64,000 nucleotides of DNA from Yponomeuta sedellus (GCA_934045075.1 OW203723.1:21033615-21097614); one strand, 5' to 3'; positions 43,009-53,536 are shown, counted from the first letter of the stretch. The notes: a model not told the origin generated them from the sequence alone. Numbers and translations: made by a program.

Positions 43009-43779
43009 TTTCTTTTGAATCTGATTATGAATCTGAGATATTTATTTCGGCGTTACCATGGTAACAAGAATCATATAAACAAACTCTGAGGTGTCAGTAT
43101 TAACGATTATAGTAATAGTCCGCAAACAATCGGGCAAGCCTTTCGTGTATTTCTCGTTACTCCCTTACTCTAGTGCAGCCAATTACAAAGTGATTGACCT
43201 CCGACCAGTTCTTAAAGACCTCTCACACTCCCTTCGGGGTTGCGGAGTAATATGCTGAAAGGGACGAAAGGTAAAGGGGTGGAGGTCAGCCAAGATGGTT
43301 AGTTGTTTGGAGGAGAGTGATAGTTCGCTGCTCCAATTGATTGGATCTAGTCTCGGTAATAATGTTGTTGGTATATGAAACGGCTCTTTAGGGCCATATT
43401 ACACTTGAGTAGTTAAAGGATTGTATGAGATAATCGTTGTGGGTTTTTCAGTACATTTTTTGGTACTCTTTGAGCAAAACCATCAAAGTACACTGGATAT
43501 ACTCGTATCTAGTCTAGTGTAAAAATATGGGTCTTATTCAGATTTGTGTCAACTAATTATAGTTTTGGATTGAAAATACCTACTATAAATAGGTAATTAG
43601 ATTAATTGTGTTTTTTGATACCTAAAACCCCCGAAAAAAAAATGTATGTCCATGTTATTAAACATTGTCAATCCAATGTAACTTAAAGGCAAGTTCCGCA
43701 CGGACGAAGATTTTTTCCTTTTCAGTAAAGGAACTTACACACCAAAACATTCTGACTGCAAACCCAGCAATTATATGTT
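43009..43779. other. Unassigned intergenic stretch
   Basis: No recognised gene or family repeat. Confidence 0.45.
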
Positions 43780-43813
43780 TAGCGGTCGTGGTCAGAACGC
43801 TGCCACTACGACC
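43780..43813. repeat. Short hairpin
   Basis: 'gcggtcgtggtcag' and 'ctgccactacgaccgc' form a stem with 8 perfect outer pairs next to the minisatellite. Confidence 0.55.
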
Positions 43814-43896
43814 GCAACCGCTTAAGTTTGAGAGACTCTCTCGCAAACCTAAGATACTCGGATGGCACGTGTACCAACTGTAGCCATCGATACTCG

Positions 43897-44132
43897 TCAA
43901 CGGCAGGCGTAGACGCGTGTCGATGGAAGGCGTGAACGCGTGTCGACGGCAAGCGTAGACGCGCGTCAACGGCAGGCGTAGATGCGTGTCAACGGGAGGC
44001 GTAGATGAGTGTCGACAGCAGGCGTAGACGCGACTCGATTGCACGCGTAGACGCGTGTCGAAGGCAGCCGTGGACGCCCCGACGGCAGCCATCGACGCGC
44101 CGACGGCTGCCAACGACGCGCTGACGCGGATG
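43897..44132. repeat. GC-rich minisatellite, 23-bp unit changing to 21 bp
   Basis: Eight units of about 23 bp with the form 'cgtgtcgacggcaagcgtag' plus 'acg' are followed by three 21-bp units such as 'cgccgacggctgccaacgac'. The region is much more GC-rich than its surroundings. Open frames on both strands up to 202 codons result from the repeat and are not called as genes. Confidence 0.8.
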
Positions 44133-44711
44133 TTCGACGCTGACATGTGGGCGACTGTCGTCGGGGCGTGGGCGCACGGTTCCCACTGGCACACGTCAAC
44201 GGCTGATGTCAACGATTTTCGACGGCCACAAGTACCACCCGTGTATAAGTGCCCTAACATTTTCAAGGGAAAACGTCCGTGGGCAGTAAATCAAATGAAG
44301 AATGAAGCAAAATTAAGCGGACACGTTCTTTTTTTATCGCCTCCAATTTCTACGGGAGCCGGGACTGTCTTCAGTTACTGTCACATTGTTTTAACGAAAT
44401 ATTCTAATTTAAAGGTTTTTTTACTCGGTGGATGGTCTTTATGGTCTATATTTCTACAAAACTAATCTGACTTTGTACAAGGTTTCTTTTAAGACAGAAC
44501 AAACGTGGAAAAGTCGATTAGTATCAGCTACAACAAGTTCAGTTCTATTTTTTTTTTGTTTAACTGTGTATGTGTCTGACGTGAATAAATAAAAAAAAAA
44601 CAAACATAGCTCCTAATGGACATCCGGTTAGTTTTTGTTTATATTGTTAGTTCTGTTTTGTTTTACGGTGTGTATAAATAAAAATAGGAAGGTTTGTTTG
44701 TATGCATATAA
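44133..44711. other. Unassigned intergenic stretch
   Basis: No feature recognised. Confidence 0.45.
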
Positions 44712-45100
44712 GTATGTATGTATGTATGTATGTATGTATGTATGTATGTATGTATGTATGTATGTATGTATGTATGTATGTATGTATGTATGTATGTATG
44801 TATGTATGTATGTATGTATGTATGTATGTATGTATGTATGTATGTATGTATGTATGTATGTATGTATGTATGTATGTATGTATGTATGTATGTATGTATG
44901 TATGTATGTATGTATGTATGTATGTATGTATGTATGTATGTATGTATGTATGTATGTATGTATGTATGTATGTATGTATGTATGTATGTATGTATGTATG
45001 TATGTATGTATGTATGTATGTATGTATGTATGTATGTATGTATGTATGTATGTATGTATGTATGTATGTATGTATGTATGTAGGTATGTATGTATGTATG
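44712..45100. repeat. (TATG)n microsatellite, about 97 units
   Basis: Nearly uninterrupted for 389 bp, with one TAGG variant close to the right end and a (TG) run and degenerate TATG to about 45160. There is no LINE-A end on the left flank, unlike the array at 48568. The long MYVC and HTYI frames are repeat artefacts. Confidence 0.97.
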
Positions 45101-45417
45101 TGTGTGTGTGTGTATGTTTGTATGTATCTATGTATGTAAGGGTGTATCTATGTATGTATGCATAACAAATCATAACAAATTCAGCATAACAAATTGAAAA
45201 CTCTAGTAAGTGTATCAGTTGTTAGGTTTTAAATTTGTCGTAGGTACTTACTACTTTTTCAATTTGTGATGTCAATAAAAACGGTTGCGAGTGAAATTAG
45301 TAACTCAAGCGGTGCTTGCAAGTGTGAAGTTTTTCTCTGTTGATTGAATGAATAAAATGAGAGCCATAGAAATGGAGCCTAGAAATGGGAAAGGGAGCCG
45401 CTATCTAACAGTCACTC

Positions 45418-45530
45418 ATGCCGGGACTTGAACCCGCGACCTCTGGCTACGGTTAACTAGAAGTCGCGGGTTCGAGTCCCGGCGTGGGCGGAATATTCAG
45501 CCTCTAAATAGGTTTTTAAAATTATAAAAC
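45418..45530. repeat. F-repeat hairpin of tRNA-like halves
   Basis: A minus tRNA-like 3' half ('atgccgggacttgaacccgc') abuts a plus one ('agtcgcgggttcgagtcccg') around 'acggttaact'. A normal plus tail follows. The arms are about 30 bp. Confidence 0.8.
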
Positions 45531-46103
45531 AAGTTTTGATTTTTATTCCATCGGTGCAGTGCTAGTTAGCACCCTTAAGAGCCTTAAGCACTCAATATTT
45601 ATTTAGTATATTTTGTACCCGCTTTTTACTGCTTTTCTCTTTCAGAGATAAGCTCGCCTTTGTACATGTTATTTCTTATGTAATGTCCTGTTAAATGTTT
45701 CGTGTGCAATAGAGTACCTATTATAATAATAAGAATAATAATAAAGCGCCTTAAGTATCCACCATATAACCAGCCAGCTCTATACCACACAGTCTAGCAG
45801 CACACCTAGCCAGATAATGAAGTTAGCCCCCGTCTGTCTGTCTAAACAACAATTAGTCGTGTAATGTGTACATGAGTGACTGTTAGGCAGCGGCTCCCTT
45901 CCCCAAGGTTACGCGTTTCTATGCTCATTAAAAAAAAGTTTAAGCTAAGCTAGTAGTACCATGCAAACTGAATACAGATAACTACTGTTAATAGCTGAGC
46001 ATTAACTACTGAGCGGGCGGGACCAAATCAGGTACAATGTCATAGTTTGAATTTTGGTCCCGTCTTCGTAGTTTGTTGTAACGCTCAGCGTTTTTGGTTT
46101 GTT
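45531..46103. other. Unassigned stretch
   Basis: An (AAT)n-like run lies at 45721-45743. Nothing else was recognised. Confidence 0.45.
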
Positions 46104-46290
46104 TTGTAGAGACCGCGACTCGGCAAACGTAGAGTAGGACACCCTCTGCCTAGGTGGGTTGACGATCTGCGAAAAACTGCTGGCAGATGCTGGATGCGGC
46201 AAACTGAAGACAGGGCGCTATGGCGCTCATTAGGAAAGGGGTATGTCTCGCAGTGGACTAACGTATAATCTGAAAAAGAAGAAGTTTTTG
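46104..46290 (+). pseudogene. LINE-B C-terminal end
   Basis: The DNA words 'cgactcggcaaacgtagag', 'gatctgcgaaaaactgctgg' and 'gatgctggatgcggcaaact' match 18687-18850 inverted. The final part reads to 'cagtggactaacgtataatc' and a (GAA)-type tail. Frameshifts disrupt the protein. Confidence 0.8.
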
Positions 46291-46333
46291 TATTACCCTT
46301 TAAGCGCATCCGAATAAACGTCAAGCTAAAATT

Positions 46334-46822
46334 CCCTCCTTTCCCGTAGTACACCTGCGTAGTCCACCCGGGTGGTTATGTTATGCTATGCTATGCTACG
46401 CTATGCTACGCTATGCTACGATATTATACGCCATGCTACGCTATGCTACGCTATGCTACGCTATGCTACGCTATGCTACGCTATGCTACGCTATGTTACG
46501 CTATGCTACGCTATGCTACACTATGATACGCTATGATACGCTATGCTACGCTATGCTACGCTATGCTACGCTGTGCTACGCTGTGCTACGCTATGCTACG
46601 CTATGCTACGCTATGCTACGCTATGCTACGCTATGCTACGCTATGCTACGCTATGCTACGCTATGCTACGCTATGCTATGTTATGTTACATACAATTACC
46701 AGCTCGACTACGGGCAATTTGAAAATAAATAATTTAAATCATATTAAAGGTAAACCACGGGCAAAAAATAACCCCCTGGTCAACCCGGGTGGACTACGCA
46801 GGTGAACCACGGGAAAGGAGGG
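46334..46822. mobile_element. 40-bp-TIR element enclosing a minisatellite (489 bp)
   Basis: The terminal inverted repeats 46334-46373 and 46783-46822 match at 38 of 40 positions, starting CCCTCCTTTCCCG and ending in palindromic ACCCGGGT. Flanks CTAAAATT (46326-46333) and CAAAAATT (46823-46830) look like an 8-bp target duplication with one change, as in hAT elements. Almost all of the left interior is the 10-bp minisatellite. There is no transposase. Confidence 0.85.
46376..46690. repeat. 10-bp minisatellite (ctatgctacg), about 31 units
   Basis: The unit is made of two 5-mers, 'ctatg' and 'ctacg'. It begins three bases after the left terminal repeat. The reading frames of LRYATLCYAM type are artefacts of it. 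Confidence 0.95.
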
Positions 46823-46830
46823 CAAAAATT

Positions 46831-47196
46831 CAACAATATTTATTAAGATGCTACATAGGTACAGACAGGACATTTCCTTCATTACACTGTGGACATGAGA
46901 AAACATATGAGGTACACGCTGTCACTTAGATAATGTAATGAAGATGCATTTTGGCTTATTATAAGAAGTTTACGGAATTTTCACTCTCCCCACACTAGGC
47001 TAGGCTGGGTAGTTGACGATGACGATCTGAATAAGTTTCATAAGAAGCACGATTAAAATAGCAAAATAGAAATTGCGCCATCTAGTGATAATTTCCACAG
47101 AGGTAAGACCAAGGTGATGTTGATTGATAGAACTGGCACCTTGCAGCAAACCAACCACATTCAAGGCCTTGATGTTGTACTCAAATTTGTTTACAT
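46831..47196. other. Unassigned intergenic stretch
   Basis: No feature recognised. Confidence 0.45.
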
Positions 47197-47381
47197 AGGG
47201 TCCTCGCCCTCGGCGACTTTTTGCAGCGATGCAGTAGCGATGCTGTCGCGCGTTTGCATCGATACTGCCGCGATGCGGTCGCTAGCTGTGTGCCCTCGCC
47301 CACGTAAACACGAACGATTCAGTCGCGATGCAAACGTCATCGACTGCATCGCTGCAAATAGTCGCCATGGGTGAGGGCCCT
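47197..47381. mobile_element. GC-rich foldback MITE (185 bp)
   Basis: The ends are AGGGTCCTC and the complement of AGGGCCCTC. About 40 bp of inverted repeat contains 'tttgcagcgatgcagt' on both sides. No clear target duplication. No ORF. Confidence 0.75.
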
Positions 47382-48489
47382 TAGGTTCACAAATCAGCAA
47401 TGACGGGGACTGCGAGCATGAAGTGCTCAGAAGTCCTAGAATGCGAAATCTGCATTAAAAAGTCTCGAGAAGCTTTGGAAAAACAGAAGCATGAAAGGCA
47501 AGACAGAGATAAAATTAATGCGGACTGAGACGGCTCCAGACAAATATGGCAAAACTTATCTGATGATTTTATTTTTAATGTGGACGGAGGAATCTCCAGA
47601 CAAATACGACAAAACGTGTCTAATGATTTTGTTTTTCTAGTGGGTGTACAAGAAAATTAAATTATTTGGTCTCGAAATATACCCTCAAACAGAAACAGAT
47701 CGTTTTCTCCACAGGTGTACAATGTAGACTGACCAGATTTTAAAAAGTTTATAGTCCCAGCTATCGCATCCTTTTTCAACTCTGACCACTAAATACCCTA
47801 ACAGTCCACAATGTTCTCTTATGTTACGATTGTTAAACTTTCATTTAAATAAAAGCAACACCACATATTTATATAGCTCAAATGCCTCAACTGCATTAAA
47901 CCTGTTCTTTACCATATTTTATTATTATTATTATACATAAAAGTAAACATTACAACTGCATTAAGTCCGCCTAGTGATATAAGCATGTAAAAGTACCTGT
48001 AATACATTATTGATAGCCATTCAATATTTTCAAGAGATATTTCACGGAGCTGAAATTACTCTTAATATGTACACAATAAATGTAATTCACAAGCCGCTAT
48101 TCGAGTCGGCTATATCCTCATAGCATAATATATAATCCAACGCAATGCCAACATCATCAATTGAACCAATATCCTGTGACATTCATTCGTTAATACCGAG
48201 CATTCTATCCGACGCGATTTCATACTTCTCAACTTCAATCATCATTATAGCCTGGAACCATTGCAATATAGCCGCTAAAGCTTTAGCTATAAGACCGGAA
48301 AAATAAAGTGTTGGCAAATGGAACGGGCTATGATAATCCGGCATTGATTGCAGCTAAAATAATTGGATTCCGCTCGAAAGCGACGTTTTTACGTTAGACA
48401 AAGTGATACCGACACGATGACTTTGTCGACGCTAACTGGGAAAATAAGCCGTCATATAATATATATTTCAGATTTTAAATACTTACCTA
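47382..48489. other. Unassigned stretch with a small direct duplication
   Basis: 'ctccagacaaatatggcaaa' at 47532 recurs as 'ctccagacaaatacgacaaa' at 47592, each followed by a 'tctgatgattttatttt'-like run. The 60-bp duplication is local. Nothing else was recognised. Confidence 0.55.
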
Positions 48490-48567
48490 ATACTTTACTT
48501 ATGAACGTTGATGAAGAAGAAGATCTGTTCCGATGTTGCCTACCCCTCTGGGATACAGGCGTGAGGT
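48490..48567 (+). repeat. LINE-A 3' terminus feeding a TATG array
   Basis: 'cttatgaacgttgatgaaga' and 'ctacccctctgggatacagg' are the LINE-A end, then 'cgtgaggttatg' runs into the microsatellite without a break. Confidence 0.85.
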
Positions 48568-48643
48568 TATGTATGTATGTATGTATGTATGTATGTATGT
48601 ATGTATGTATGTATGTATGTATGTATGTATGTATGTATGTATG

Positions 48644-48673
<30 letters not shown>
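48568..48673. repeat. (TATG)n microsatellite, about 26 units
   Basis: It is pure for about 106 bp and begins at the LINE-A tail. Confidence 0.97.
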
Positions 48674-48678
<5 letters not shown>

Positions 48679-48778
48679 TTACCATTAGAGCGTAAAATAA
48701 ATTTTAAAACACGTGTTTTAGGGGAACGTTCGGAGCCACAAAGATATTTATTTAAACAAAAAGGGCAGTAAAACAACA

Positions 48779-49136
48779 AGCGCACGTAGCCTAGTCGAAC
48801 CGAGTGATTAGAATCAATCACTTGAGTTAAACAACAACAGGTGCAGGATGGATGACCGTCCCGTGGCTACCGCTAGCGGCATTTTTCCGAGCGTTTCTAT
48901 GTTCCGCAAGGCAGCAAGGCGCAAAGCAAGGCAGTTAAGCCGTTGGTGCCTGCTGTCATGTAATAACAGTCGTTAAGTTATGTCAGAGGCCTTATGCGCG
49001 GCTTGATAACTTCTGACAGTAAGGCCTGCCACTGTCTTACAATCCTCCACTAATCCGGACTTAGCCCCCGTGGTGGAATATGGCCTAACCTTCCTGTGAT
49101 GCAGGATTTGACCCGTGCCCCAGCAGTGGGGACGTA
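48779..49136 (+). repeat. 5S-SINE copy 10, full length
   Basis: The copy starts 'agcgcacgtagcctagtcga'. The 5S-like block is shortened ('gagttaaacaacaacagg', 'tgcaggatggatgaccgtcc'). A small insertion 'gcaaggcgcaaagcaaggca' follows the 'gttccgcaaggca' word. It ends 'ccccagcagtggggacgtaa'. Imperfect flanks 'taaaacaacaa' and 'taaaagacaacaa' may be the target duplication. Confidence 0.83.
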
Positions 49137-49139
49137 AAA

Positions 49140-50034
49140 GACAACAATGACAAAATAAAATACAGAATTAAAACGAACCATTCGATGCAATATTACATTA
49201 AGATGTCAAAGGTGAGGATTGTATTAAATAGAATGTATTTTTTTATACTTTCGATTACTACCTCAATATACTAGGCCATGTCTTAAAACGCATGCCACAA
49301 GACCGATAGCAACACTGTATAATTAAGTAAAAAAGTCTGTAAAGAGCCTATGACCACATGAGACTGAGTATACCGGATTCAGCGTGACCGACCCCAGCGT
49401 GACGGATCAGTTTCTTTCACGAATCAGAAAGAACGCAAAGTGTAAATAAGAAAGAACGACAGGTAAAGTTTTTCAAAGTCAAAATAAGCAATTTCTTATA
49501 CATCTTTAAGAGGTTATAGTGACAAGGTAAAAGGTTCTAATGTGTTTACATGTTAGTGCACGTGATTTTACGTGTGCAAATGGTAATTACAAAACAACAT
49601 TTGTCGTTGCCGCATCGGTATGAGTAAAAACGACCATGCCATCGGGTTTGTGGTGTCTGTTTACTAGTGCACACTACGCTCATATTTCGGATACGGAATC
49701 AACAGAATGCTCTGAAAGGTCATGCTTTTGAAACAGGCATGCGGATTAACCAAGGTTATGCTAGCTTAAATATTCATAAGCCGTATAGAATGGACACTCT
49801 CTGTGTTCTCATATATTTGAACTTAATTTGTTCAAATGTCTCATTAAGCATGGTCTGCAGGGTAACTTTGGATTCGTACTCATATTTATGAGGGAACATT
49901 CTTGGTGGAGTATGGCACTAAATTTGAAAAAAAAAAAATGGCCGGAGTAGTAAAAATTCTTGTGCTTACATTATGTTATTATTATTACTTTTGTAAGATT
50001 TTTCTCCTTGAGCTGTTGGTCAACTGTACAGTAA
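49140..50034. other. Unassigned intergenic stretch
   Basis: No gene or named repeat recognised. The open frame at 49667-49891 has no domain. Confidence 0.45.
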
Positions 50035-50039
50035 CGTAA

Positions 50040-50180
50040 TAATGTAGCACATAAACGTTCCGTTGCAGGGCACAGGCCCTTTCTCAGAGAGAGTATGGTC
50101 TTTAAGCCCACGCGTGCCCACCGCAGATTTGCCATTCCAAACGCGGAGGTTTGAACAGCTCAGACACTCAGAACGCCTCA
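50040..50180 (-). repeat. H-family fragment
   Basis: 'aaacgttccgttgcagggca', 'ggccctttctcagagagagt' and 'cccacgcgtgcccaccgcag' match the family 3' region; 'gctcagacactcagaacgcc' continues it. Confidence 0.65.
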
Positions 50181-50189
50181 CATTCGAGA

Positions 50190-50335
50190 ATAGATAGATA
50201 GAAAACACTTTATTGCACCACCAGAAAAAATAAGACAACCATGATTTCTTAAATCTAAGTAATGTTATACAATTGGCGGGCTTATCGCTAAGAGCGATCT
50301 CTTCCAGACAACCTCTGAATAGTGGGTTCGAATCC
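50190..50335 (-). repeat. LINE-T 3' end
   Basis: The (GATA) run, 'aaaacactttattgcaccac' and 'gatctcttccagacaacctc' match 15275 and 36065. Confidence 0.7.
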
Positions 50336-50424
50336 CGACAGGTATCGTAGAACACTACTACTAAAAACTTCTGATATTTGCTAAGAAATACGTGATAATA
50401 TTGTACTTATGGTTGGAAAAAACC

Positions 50425-50995
50425 CTCCGTGCATGCGCTTTGTAGGGTTCTGTACCTCAAAAGGCAAATCGGAACCCTTATTCATTTATTTATTTGGGCT
50501 TTAAAAAAATACTGACAAAAATAATGAAACAGAAGATAACTTGCTATACGATAGCAGAGAAATAAACTTATAGAATCACTTTGTTCTATATAATATGTCT
50601 GTTTGTCTGTCTGTCAAGACGTTGTATCTCACAACTGCGTGTAGATATTGAATTGAAATTAAATCCCTATACTTAAATTTGCATTTTCTTGAAGTTGTGA
50701 AAAAATCAGACATATTAATATTTCGATACTCAATGACATGCAAATTCAATACTTCCCGGTGACTGAGGGCTATGAAATTTGGCAAACAATATGATCTTAT
50801 ACAACAAATAAAGAATAAAATGTAAACGATGCATTTAGTAATTTAATCACAAAAAAATTGTCATTAAAAATTCGGGAAACGCTTGGAAAAAACCGCGTGA
50901 CTCGTTTCCAAAACTATTTAAATTATGTAAGTTCATACCTAAAAATATGTACGGACGACGCGCGAGTCTGACTCGCACTTGGTAGTTTTTTTTAT
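50425..50995 (+). repeat. Long dispersed repeat ending 'gcgcgagtctgactcgcact'
   Basis: It starts near 'tgtagggttctgtacctcaa', includes 'gtctgtttgtctgtctgtca' and 'ctgagggctatgaaatttgg', and ends 'gcgagtctgactcgcacttg' with a T run. This order is typical of a widespread insect repeat. The 15690-15765 fragment shares the end. There is no conserved ORF. Confidence 0.7.
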
Positions 50996-51218
50996 TGTTT
51001 ATTATAACTGAAACACACGGTCGGACGCGGTACGAAATACACTTTGGGCCTATATAAACAACGGGACACTTCAGTCCAAACAGTTCAGTCCAAAGTAAAG
51101 TCTAACAAACTATTGTTTCCACATCAAGGGAATCAAGTCTACTAATACAACCTAGTCAAATATTGGTGTACAACCAATATTGTTAGTGAAATATTGGTGT
51201 ACAACTAATATTAGACTA

Positions 51219-51475
51219 GCATTTTTTCCGAGCGCTTCCGTGCTTCGCAAGGAACGTTAATACCGTTGGTGAAGGCTGTCATGTAATGACAATCGTTAAA
51301 CCATGTCAGAGGCCTTATGGGCGGCTTAAAAACTTCTAACAGTAAGGCCCGCCACTGACTTACGCTCCTCCACAAACCCGGACTTGGCCCCCGTGGTGGA
51401 GTATGGTCTAACCGTCCTGCGATGCAGGAAGAGACCCTGCCCCAGCTGTGGGGACATACAAGTGTTGATATCGAA
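51219..51475 (+). repeat. 5S-SINE copy 11, 5'-truncated
   Basis: It starts at 'tagcattttttccgagcgct', just downstream of the 5S-like block, and runs to 'acaagtgttgatatcgaacc'. Confidence 0.82.
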
Positions 51476-51539
51476 CCGATTTGACTAACTTTGTACCAAT
51501 AATTTTGTTGTCTAAGTTATGTAAATTTGTGAAATTTAC

Positions 51540-51625
51540 CACTTGCTAACTGTGAAGGAAAACACCGTGAGGAAACCTGAGTGTCTGAGATATTCAAAAA
51601 TCTCCTCGGTTTCGGTAATTCGGTT
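51540..51625 (+). repeat. H-family fragment
   Basis: 'ggaaaacaccgtgaggaaac' and 'ctgagtgtctgagatattca' match the family core. Confidence 0.6.
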
Positions 51626-51694
51626 ATTTGACGTTCTTTTATTTGGATAGTATTTGGTAACAAGAACTTCTAATAAACATAACCATTTACATAC

Positions 51695-52080
51695 CTGCCG
51701 TCGGAACCAGAAACAGCGACGTCACAAACATTGAAACATCCAAGACCTGGGAGCCGATTCTTGCCCATGCGAATTGAACATCGCAGACGCCAAATATTCG
51801 AATACTTAGACATTTCTCCCATAAAAATAAAATAAGATAACTCAACAGAGTCATTAGACATGTATTTTCTCATTCGAATTCAATCTAGTATGGTGTACAG
51901 AATACAGATTTTGGCTTTCGGTCGATTTTTTACGTAGAATTTCAAGTCATAAGCCTTAGAGTCGTATACGACTTATTTGCTAATGAAACTGGGGTTTTTG
52001 CTGTGCCCAGCCTTGATTCGAACACGGAACCTCTCGCATGGTAGGCAGATGCGCTACTGCTGCGCCACAGAGGTCGTCAT
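51695..52080 (-). repeat. G-SINE copy 4, split by about 240 bp
   Basis: The body part is at 51695-51751 ('cagcgacgtcacaaaca', 'ccaagacctggg') and the tRNA-like head at 51989-52080 ('gcccagccttgattcgaaca', 'gcgctactgctgcgccacag'). In intact copies these are adjacent. The 237-bp insert has no clear terminal repeats. Confidence 0.75.
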
Positions 52081-52255
52081 AGCTAGTAAAATTGAGAAAG
52101 TTCTTTTGGTGAGCGTTCAAAATGTACTCCTTAGCCTTTGCATGAATCAAGGGAACTGTAACTGAAATGACATCATCTGTTTTTATCTTTCTATTGGACA
52201 ACGACGCATTTAGCAGACTCAAGGCCTAGGATTTCCACAGTCTACGCTTTGGGTC

Positions 52256-52605
52256 TAGGGTTGCCAGATGTCCAGTATTTAAGCGTACATTCCGGTATTT
52301 GTGGGCCTGTCCGGTAAAAAATAAATGGTGATACCGGTCAGAACAAGGTCCGGTATTTCGAGGAACAGTACCTATCGGATGAAGAAACTCAGGAGTTTAA
52401 AAACACGTTCTGATTGCTTATCAATGAGCTGTCTTGGAAAAGTGGTTTCAGTTCGAAAACTCGGTATTTAGTAGCTTCAGTTTCTTGGACCTTGAACGCG
52501 GTCCAAGCCGGTACCAACGTATATGCTAGGCCGTATTTTCTTGTGACCTAGCATATACCGGTTGGGGTTGTCCGGTCTTATTTCGCGACTCACCTGGCAA
52601 CCCTA
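52256..52605. mobile_element. hAT-like MITE with perfect 8-bp target duplication (350 bp)
   Basis: TTTGGGTC is repeated exactly at 52248-52255 and 52606-52613. The terminal inverted repeat TAGGGTTGCCAG is perfect over 12 bp. Internal 'ggtatttgtgggcctgtccg' and 'ggtccggtatttcgag' words recur. A hairpin 'gtatatgctagg'/'cctagcatatac' lies at 52519-52558. There is no transposase ORF. Confidence 0.92.
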
Positions 52606-52839
52606 TTTGGGTCCCCTGAGGGATAAATCACTCTTACAATGCCGTGATTCGGTCTAGTGGTTAGAGCTACACAGTGCTTCGATAGAAAAGGCTCAAAATG
52701 TTTGTGTTTGGAAGTGAAAATACTCACAACTTTTCGTGTATCGTTCTGATAGGCCTGACATTACAGCATTCTGTAAAATACTCTTATTCTTCGCAATTTT
52801 TGGCTCGATAAATATATCTTCTCTGGCGTTATATCAAAT

Positions 52840-53172
52840 GCAGGCGGGGTCAGGTGCAGGATGGGTGACCGTCCCGTGACTACCGCAAGTGGCATTTTTC
52901 CGAACGTTTCCGAACTTCAGGAAGCGCGTTAAGCTGTTGGTGCCGGGTGTCTTACTGTCAGAAGTTATCAAGCCGCCTATAAGGGATTTGGCTTAACGAC
53001 TGCCATTACATGACGGCCGGCACCAACGGCTTAGCGTGCCTTTGGTGCCGGCCGATGTAATGGAAAAAACCACTTGCGGTAGTCACGGGACGGTCACCCA
53101 CCCAGCACCTGACCGCGCCTGCTTAACCTTAATGTTTGATTCCAATCACTTGGTTCTACTAGGCCACGAGCG
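52840..53172. repeat. 5S-SINE copy 12, inverted dimer
   Basis: A plus-oriented 5S-like head (52840-52950) is followed by minus-oriented body and head (52951-53172). Both arms contain 'ccgcaagtgg' where the family has 'ccgctagtgg', so the two arms derive from one copy. Parts of the central body are rearranged ('tttggtgccggccgatgtaa'). Confidence 0.85.
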
Positions 53173-53528
53173 CTTTAGTATATAATGGTCAAATTCTGAC
53201 ATTTAGCGCCACATAATGGGCGACTCGCGCCGTGTTGCACAACGCTACGACTTGGTACAGCGCTCCTGTATAATGGACTTTTCAACGCACTTGCTCATAA
53301 AGTTCCTCTATGGTCACCGCAATTAGGCACTGAATGACAACCATAATCAAACTTTTTCATTTAAATTTAACTCACTAGTGAGTTACAGATTTTTTTCAAA
53401 TTTTATTGGTAGAGTTGCTTTGTTCTCAAAAGTTTTTATGCCAAAAAAAGATCGTGTTCAATAGAACAAATAAATTAATTTTCCTATTGCTTGCTCATTT
53501 CATGCAACTTCATGTCATCCGAGACGAG
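53173..53528. other. Unassigned intergenic stretch
   Basis: No feature recognised. Confidence 0.45.
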
Positions 53529-53536
53529 ACCACGGC

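Noticed and set aside
43658..44266. A 202-codon frame on the minus strand
   Set aside because: Most of it translates the GC-rich minisatellite, and overlapping frames exist on the plus strand. No domain is visible.
44628..45173. Long open frames on both strands (MYVC and HTYI repeats)
   Set aside because: They are translations of a (TATG)n microsatellite in all frames. No codon use or start context supports a gene.
46388..46805. Frames of LRYATLCYAM repeats
   Set aside because: They arise from the 10-bp minisatellite inside the inverted-repeat element.
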